Origin: Allodiplogaster sudhausi
Taxonomy: Eukaryota; Nematoda; Chromadorea; Rhabditida; Diplogasteridae
Direction: 5' to 3'
NCBI GenBank assembly: GCA_945643635.1
Contig: CALZFC010000253.1
Coordinates: 128,501-192,500 of the forward strand
DNA: 64,000 bases
This document shows positions 59,010 to 64,000 of this stretch, in pieces (the first letter of the stretch is position 1; each line of letters starts with the position of its first letter). The notes under the pieces are model-generated. The model was not told the origin of the DNA. It saw nothing but the letters and a program-made list of their open reading frames with translations, and did no database searches. Made by a program: the position numbers and the translations under genes.

Positions 59010-59931
59010 CTAATTCCGGTCGGTAAAGTGAACGATGCGTTGCCGTTTTAAGTATCTCACGGCAGTGCGACCGAAATTAAACGCTAGCACAAATTCCATT
59101 TCAGAGAAGGCAACCGCCAAGACTGCAATGAGAAAGTAGCGAGCTAGAATTGGAATTTCCGGCCAGAACATACTGTAGCGGGCATAGTCGTCGGGGCGGA
59201 GAGGCAGATTGCATTGGGAGTCGTAGTATTTGGAGCAGCGCCGGTCAATAATCAGCCATACAATGTAGCCGATCGAGAGGGCCATCGCCACCAGAGTCAC
59301 CACCGTCATGAGGTCCTGTAACGAATGTATTGCACTACCGTACTCAACGAATTACTTTACTTTTTAGTAATATTGATTCGAAGCAAAAGTCTTTTTATGT
59401 ATGCTCTACACTTTGTACACCTTATAAACAGGACTGACTCTCAGACTGATCTTGGGGCGCTCCCACTCATGGAAAGGCTTGAATTCGAAGTCGCCCTTAG
59501 AGTACGGCTCCTTGCAGATTTCGCATTCCTACACATTTTCAAATATGTACATACTTATGTATATATTTTACTCCCATTATTTCAATTGTTGGATTAATAC
59601 ATAAAAATCGACATTAACCTTATCGCGTCCCGACTCACAGATCCACCTCGATAGGCACTCCTCGTGGATGTCACCCATCTGTTAGCAGATTATTTCTCTC
59701 TTTCTCTCGCTCCATTTTCCGCACTCTTACCCACTCTCCGTCTCCCTCTGTCTCTCTCCCTCTGCCTCTCTCTCTCTCTCTGTCTCTCTCTCTTTCTCTC
59801 TTCTTATTCCTCCAATTCCACCCTACAGTTCCGGAGCAACCGCACGGCCGCAACAAGACACCCGACTCGGACTGGCAGATTCGGCAGGCGCGCCGCTCAA
59901 GCGAACTCGTCCCGCCGCTACTCGCAGAACT

Positions 59932-59985
<54 letters not shown>

Positions 59986-60331
59986 AAGAGAGAGGAGAGA
60001 GAGTGAGTGATTGTGTTCAGTGTTAACGAGAGAAAGTATGATATGAAGCAGAGAGCAAATTAAATGGAAAATTAAGCTTGACATTCTTCGCAACTCGTCT
60101 ATGTGGGCGAGCCAGGGTTAACGTACGAACTGGCAATTTGACGTAATCATTCAAATTAAACTTGGACACTTCTTCCTCATTAATTTCGCTTCTTGATTCC
60201 TTTCTTTAAGTTTTCTTAGCTAATTACGGTGTGTTCCCCGGCCCGCGAAGAGAAGAGAGCGAGACGAATCTTGCCGTGTCCACTGTCCTCTCCGGCTCTT
60301 CACTGCTCCGCACGCTGTTGCCTTCTGCCAT
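59010..60331 (-). CDS. MARCH-type RING-CH E3 ubiquitin ligase, two transmembrane segments
   Basis: Membrane-bound E3 ligases of this type ubiquitinate membrane proteins. Five exons in consistent phase: 60228-60331 (MAEGNSVRSSEEPERT), 59827-59929, 59619-59678, 59430-59528 and 59010-59315; about 220 residues. The C4HC3 RING-CH ligands are all present in order: CRIC, then CGC in LLRPCGCSG, then H and C in DIHEECLSRWIC, then CEIC. Exon 3 starts exactly at the MGDIHEEC segment. Two hydrophobic stretches follow, TLVAMALSIGYIVWLII and YFLIAVLAVAF, typical of small MARCH proteins. The intron before exon 2 is filled with GA repeats. The start codon is well placed, and length and layout look complete. 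Confidence 0.88.
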
Positions 60332-60651
60332 TTCTAAAGAATTAACTTTAAACAAATTTTCAATTGATTAAAAGTAAAATAAAATATTTTGAAACATTTT
60401 AAATATAAAGTTGATTGTTCCCGGACTCCGCAAGCAGAGAACGGGCCCCCGTCAACTTGGGGTTTTAACAACTGTAGAGCTGCCGGAGTCGCGTGTCGAT
60501 GCTCAGGAACAGCCACCCAGGAACGACGTCGCGGTTGGAGACGTCGACCGTGATAGAGAGGCTGACCGGCGATAGAGAGCGCGAGAGAGAGAGGGTAACG
60601 GCCGTAGATGGGGAATCGGCCACCGCAGAAGTTCTTGTAGTCCTGATCGCC
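60332..60651 (-). mobile_element. Short internal remnant of an LTR element
   Basis: Minus-strand sequence directly after the LTR at 60652-60940 begins GGCGATCAGGACTAC, the binding-site candidate shared with the two other LTR elements here. No gag or pol motif is seen before the sequence passes into the 5' flank of the RING-CH gene. Confidence 0.5.
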
Positions 60652-60940
60652 AGTTGTTGTGTCCTCCGTTGGGGGTAGGACAGGGAACGAGGTTGTTGTG
60701 TGAGGACGAGAGCCGAGGCGGGTAGAGAGGTTTATTGAAGAGAGAGAGAACCGCCGTAGAACATGAGAGAAGAGAACGAACGAGAACCAACTGGCGCCAC
60801 TATCTAGCGGGGCGCTTATATACATCTCACAAGCGAGGGTCTCACAAGCGAGGGATAGGTGGTAGAGCAATGGGTAACTGTGAGAGTGAGTGGCCTCTGC
60901 CGGGATAATCTATGCCAATGGTTATGAGGGCGAGGCAACA
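60652..60940 (-). mobile_element. LTR (minus strand) with TATA box and polyadenylation signal
   Basis: On the minus strand it starts TGTTGCCTCGCCC and ends ACAACAACT. It contains GTATATAAGCGCCCC and TTCAATAAACC in the right order for an LTR. It lies 320 bp upstream of the RING-CH gene in the same orientation, so it could influence its transcription; that is inference. Confidence 0.65.
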
Positions 60941-61402
60941 CTATTGCTATCTACCAAAACACGTTGACTCACAGAGTCAAGATCAAACTACATGTAGATA
61001 CTACATATCTACTCAACAATTTAAACGAGTTAATGGAGAAACGGGGCGCCAACCATTTAGAGTGTGCAAGTAAAGATGAACTGAAAGGAAAAATCTCACG
61101 GCAGACGAAATGAGAACAAAACCAAATATGAGTATATTTAAAAATTTAAATTGAAACTACTCTTCAATATTAAAAAGAATCATTAGAATAGTTATTTTGC
61201 AGAAGAACGGAGATGGCCTTCTGGGGAAGTCATCATTCGAGGATAAAGGAACTATCCGGCGAATAATTCTACAGTAGCGCTAGACAACCAGTTTGAAAGC
61301 GCGCTCTCATAAAGTTGCCTGTCGCTCGGTCGAGAGAGCATGTGAAATAGGAGGGCGGCTCTGAAGACTTTGCTTGCTGAGGACATGCGGGAGTCACTGA
61401 CA
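60941..61402. other. Intergenic interval, nothing recognised
   Basis: AT-rich unique sequence between the LTR and the minisatellite. No frame or repeat is supported. Confidence 0.4.
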
Positions 61403-61494
61403 TTGAGAGAGAGAGAGAGAGAGGAATTGTACGAGTAAAAAAGAATGAGAGATAGAGAGAATAAGAAACATGAGGGACGGAGAGAGTAAGAGAC

Positions 61495-61534
<40 letters not shown>

Positions 61535-61603
61535 ATTGTACGAGTAAAAGAGAATGAGAGATAGAGAGAATAAGAAACATGAGGGACGGAGAGAGTAAGA
61601 GAC

Positions 61604-61645
<42 letters not shown>

Positions 61646-61714
61646 ATTGTACGAGTAAAAGAGAATGAGAGATAGAGAGAATAAGAAACATGAGGGACGG
61701 AGAGAGTAAGAGAC

Positions 61715-61754
<40 letters not shown>

Positions 61755-61823
61755 ATTGTACGAGTAAAAGAGAATGAGAGATAGAGAGAATAAGAAACAT
61801 GAGGGACGGAGAGAGTAAAAGAC

Positions 61824-61854
<31 letters not shown>

Positions 61855-61920
61855 AGAATTGTACGAGTAAAAGAGAATGAGAGATAGAGAGAATAAGAAA
61901 CATGAGGGACGGAGAGAGTA

Positions 61921-61966
<46 letters not shown>

Positions 61967-62035
61967 ATTGTACGAGTAAAAGAGAATGAGAGATATAGAG
62001 AATAAGAAACATGAGGGACGGAGAGAGTAAGAGAC

Positions 62036-62073
<38 letters not shown>

Positions 62074-62142
62074 ATTGTACGAGTAAAAGAGAATGAGAGA
62101 TAGAGAGAATAAGAAACATGAGGGACGGAGAGAGTAAGAGAC

Positions 62143-62182
<40 letters not shown>

Positions 62183-62346
62183 ATTGTACGAGTAAAAGAG
62201 AATGAGAGATAGAGAGAATAAGAAACATGAGGGACGGAGAGAGTAAGAGACAGACAGAGAGAGAGAGAGAGAGAAGAATTGTACGAGTAAAAGAGAATGA
62301 GAGATAGAGAGAATAAGAAACATGAGGGACGGAGAGAGTAAGAGAC

Positions 62347-62392
<46 letters not shown>

Positions 62393-62461
62393 ATTGTACG
62401 AGTAAAAGAGAATGAGAGATAGAGAGAATAAGAAACATGAGGGACGGAGAGAGTAAGCGAC

Positions 62462-62509
<48 letters not shown>

Positions 62510-62578
62510 ATTGTACGAGTAAAAGAGAATGAGAGATAGAGAGAATAAGAAACATGAGGGACGGAGAGAGTAAGAGAC

Positions 62579-62622
<44 letters not shown>

Positions 62623-62716
62623 ATTGTACGAGTAAAAGAGAATGAGAGATAGAGAGAATAAGAAACATGAGGGACGGAGAGAGTAAGAGACAGACAGAGA
62701 GAGAGAGAGAGAGAGA
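61403..62716. repeat. GA-rich minisatellite, about 12 units of 93-118 bp
   Basis: Each unit has a constant part of about 78 bp (AGAATTGTACGAGTAAAAGA, GAATGAGAGATAGAGAGAAT, AAGAAACATGAGGGACGGAG, AGAGTAAGAGACAGACAGA) followed by a (GA)n run of variable length. Unit starts are near 61423, 61530, 61641, 61750, 61853, 61962, 62069, 62178, 62273, 62387, 62505 and 62617. Constant parts differ by single bases only. The long open frames here are artefacts of the repeat. Confidence 0.95.
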
Positions 62717-63200
62717 TAATTAGAGCGAGAGTGAATGAGTGCCGCTTCTACCGTAACCCAACAAACAATCCTGACTTAGCTCACCTCCTTCACCTTGAGA
62801 GCCTCATATCTTTATATGCTTAAATGGCATATGCAGATGTCGTCCAAAAGATACATTGCAAGTTGATTTCATGATCGAATGAACATCTAAATATATGATG
62901 GAGAAATTGGGATAAACAGTCGAATACAAGACATCACTAGGGTGTATTCAGTTGTGTATGCTCTGCCTTGTTGACAAATTAAGATTTTATTAATTGAAAA
63001 ACAAATGAAAATTTGCTAAAGTAGCAAGGAACAGGTAACATAGTGTACAGAAACATGTTAGGCATAGACATCGTGTCTAGAGTAAACGGGTCAGATATGG
63101 CTTGATTGTGGAACATGCACAATCAGGGCTTCGGAATGTAATCGTGCAACCGCAGTTTCCATTGCCTCACCCATAAAAATACCACAGTCCCCTTTCCCTC
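62717..63200. other. Intergenic interval, nothing recognised
   Basis: Unique AT-rich sequence between the minisatellite and the stop codon of the last gene. No feature is supported. Confidence 0.4.
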
Positions 63201-63653
63201 TCAATCCTTGGCCGCGGCGGAATCACGAATGACTTCCATGGCGGCCGCGACATGGGCACCGAGGTCGGTGGGGCCAGCGTGGCGACGGCCAGCGGAGAGG
63301 GCCGCGTGGATTAGAGGGCCGCTTTGGTCTGAGAGAGAGAGAGAGTGAGAGAGAGAATGACAGTGGAAGAGAGAACAAGAAATGAAGAGAGAGAGAGACA
63401 GAGAGCATGCTTTATTATTTCCCATTTTAGATAGCTCTTATATTTCTCTCGACCCACTACTATTCTATAAGTCTGAACAACTCGTTTGGAAATCGTTTAA
63501 AAATGAAGTACCCTTGGCGACGGCGACCATTTGAGGAAGGAAGGAGATGGCCTGCTTGGCCACGTCTCCGTTCGAGCTGAGCAGTGCAGTCTGGTAGCTG
63601 AGCAGAACTTGCGGAGCGTCCTGATTGTGAGGAAGGGATGAGAGCGAGGGAGA

Positions 63654-63685
<32 letters not shown>

Positions 63686-63958
63686 AGGAAGAGAGAGAGT
63701 AAGAGAGGGGGAGAGATGGAGAGGACAGTCGAGAGAGACAGCGAGAGATATGAAAGTGGAAAGAAAGAGAAGGAAAGAAGAGGAAGCTAGAGAAAAAAAG
63801 ATGTTTTAATTGCAAACTAAAGTTCTAAAAAGTATGCAGGATAATAGACCTTTGGATTCGCGGCGAGACTCGCGACTGCCGCCTGCAGAGCGTGGCGGCG
63901 GATGGAAGGAGTCGGCGAGGTGAAGAGAGGCACCAGGTGACGAGAGAAGTCAGCAGAA
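63201..63958 (-). CDS. 3' end of an Arm/HEAT-repeat-like gene
   Basis: Three minus-strand exons in phase: 63850-63958 (DFSRHLVPLFTSPTPSIRR), 63512-63620 (APQVLLSYQTALLSSNGD, then KQAISFLPQMVAVAK) and 63201-63328 (GPLIHAALSAGRRHAGPTDL to TGA). Each exon encodes about 36-42 residues shaped like a pair of amphipathic helices, the pattern of Arm/HEAT repeats, which form protein-binding solenoids. The 5' part lies beyond the window. Introns are GA/CT-rich. The exact family is not identified. Confidence 0.6.
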
Positions 63959-64000
63959 CTCAAAGGATGGGGATGAGAGAGAGGAGAGAGAGAGAGAGAG
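63959..64000. repeat. GA-rich intron start at window edge
   Basis: GAGAGA repeat probably belonging to an intron of the Arm/HEAT-like gene. Confidence 0.4.

Noticed and set aside
61269..62668. Open frames over 420 codons rich in Ser/Leu on the minus strand
   Set aside because: They are translations of GA/CT tandem repeats in several frames at once; no codon structure, no start context, and unit variation is in the repeat length.

Overview
This is eukaryotic genomic DNA, most likely from a nematode. The genes are broken into many small exons by short GT-AG introns, many of them CT-rich. The gene families also fit: a mitochondrial IF1-type ATPase inhibitor whose tail resembles nematode MAI proteins, a single-domain tyrosine phosphatase with the N-terminal layout of the expanded nematode PTP family, and CED-7/ABCA-like transporters. 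Species is not determined. Most of the sequence consists of, or is rearranged by, mobile elements and inverted duplications.

Layout. 1-700: last two exons of an IF1 ATPase inhibitor gene. 1961-21655: a giant inverted duplication with arms of about 8.1 kb (1961-10047 and 13629-21655) around a 3.6 kb spacer. Each arm carries an aldo-keto reductase (AKR) pseudogene with the same in-frame TAG and the same gypsy-type LTR element inserted one base before the end of exon 8, a tRNA-Ala-like gene, and the 3' part of a PTP gene. Only the right side has the whole PTP gene (11746-14342). The left copy stops inside the catalytic exon. 21656-26913: hairpins, then a palindromic Tc1/mariner-like element split by a hAT transposon with an intact 8-bp target-site duplication (TSD).

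27179-32494: minus-strand gene built of repeated exons, each encoding one DPNYQTLAAVG-type unit, interrupted by a 3.2 kb foldback element (27808-31002). 34263-50448: two ABCA-type transporter genes arranged tail to tail. Both lack the second nucleotide-binding domain (NBD). The left copy is decayed. The right looks open but carries a 1.9 kb foldback that itself contains a small hAT element. 51312-54405: a deleted LTR element whose 822-codon ORF joins gag-protease to an integrase tail.

56060-58325: serine-rich coiled-coil gene. 59010-60331: MARCH-type RING-CH E3 ligase (minus). 60652-60940: LTR on the minus strand. 61403-62716: about 12 copies of a roughly 110-bp GA-rich minisatellite unit. 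63201-63958: 3' end of an Arm/HEAT-like gene (minus).

The main theme is fold-back architecture at every scale, from 34-bp hairpins to 8-kb arms, produced by transposon palindromes and segmental inverted duplications of different ages. The AKR/PTP arms are almost identical, whereas the ABCA arms are clearly diverged. I saw no operon-like cooperation among neighbouring genes and no clear new biochemical system. The most novel items are the structural ones and the exon-repeat gene. Coordinates of exon ends come from reading GT/AG sites and frame continuity, not from transcripts.
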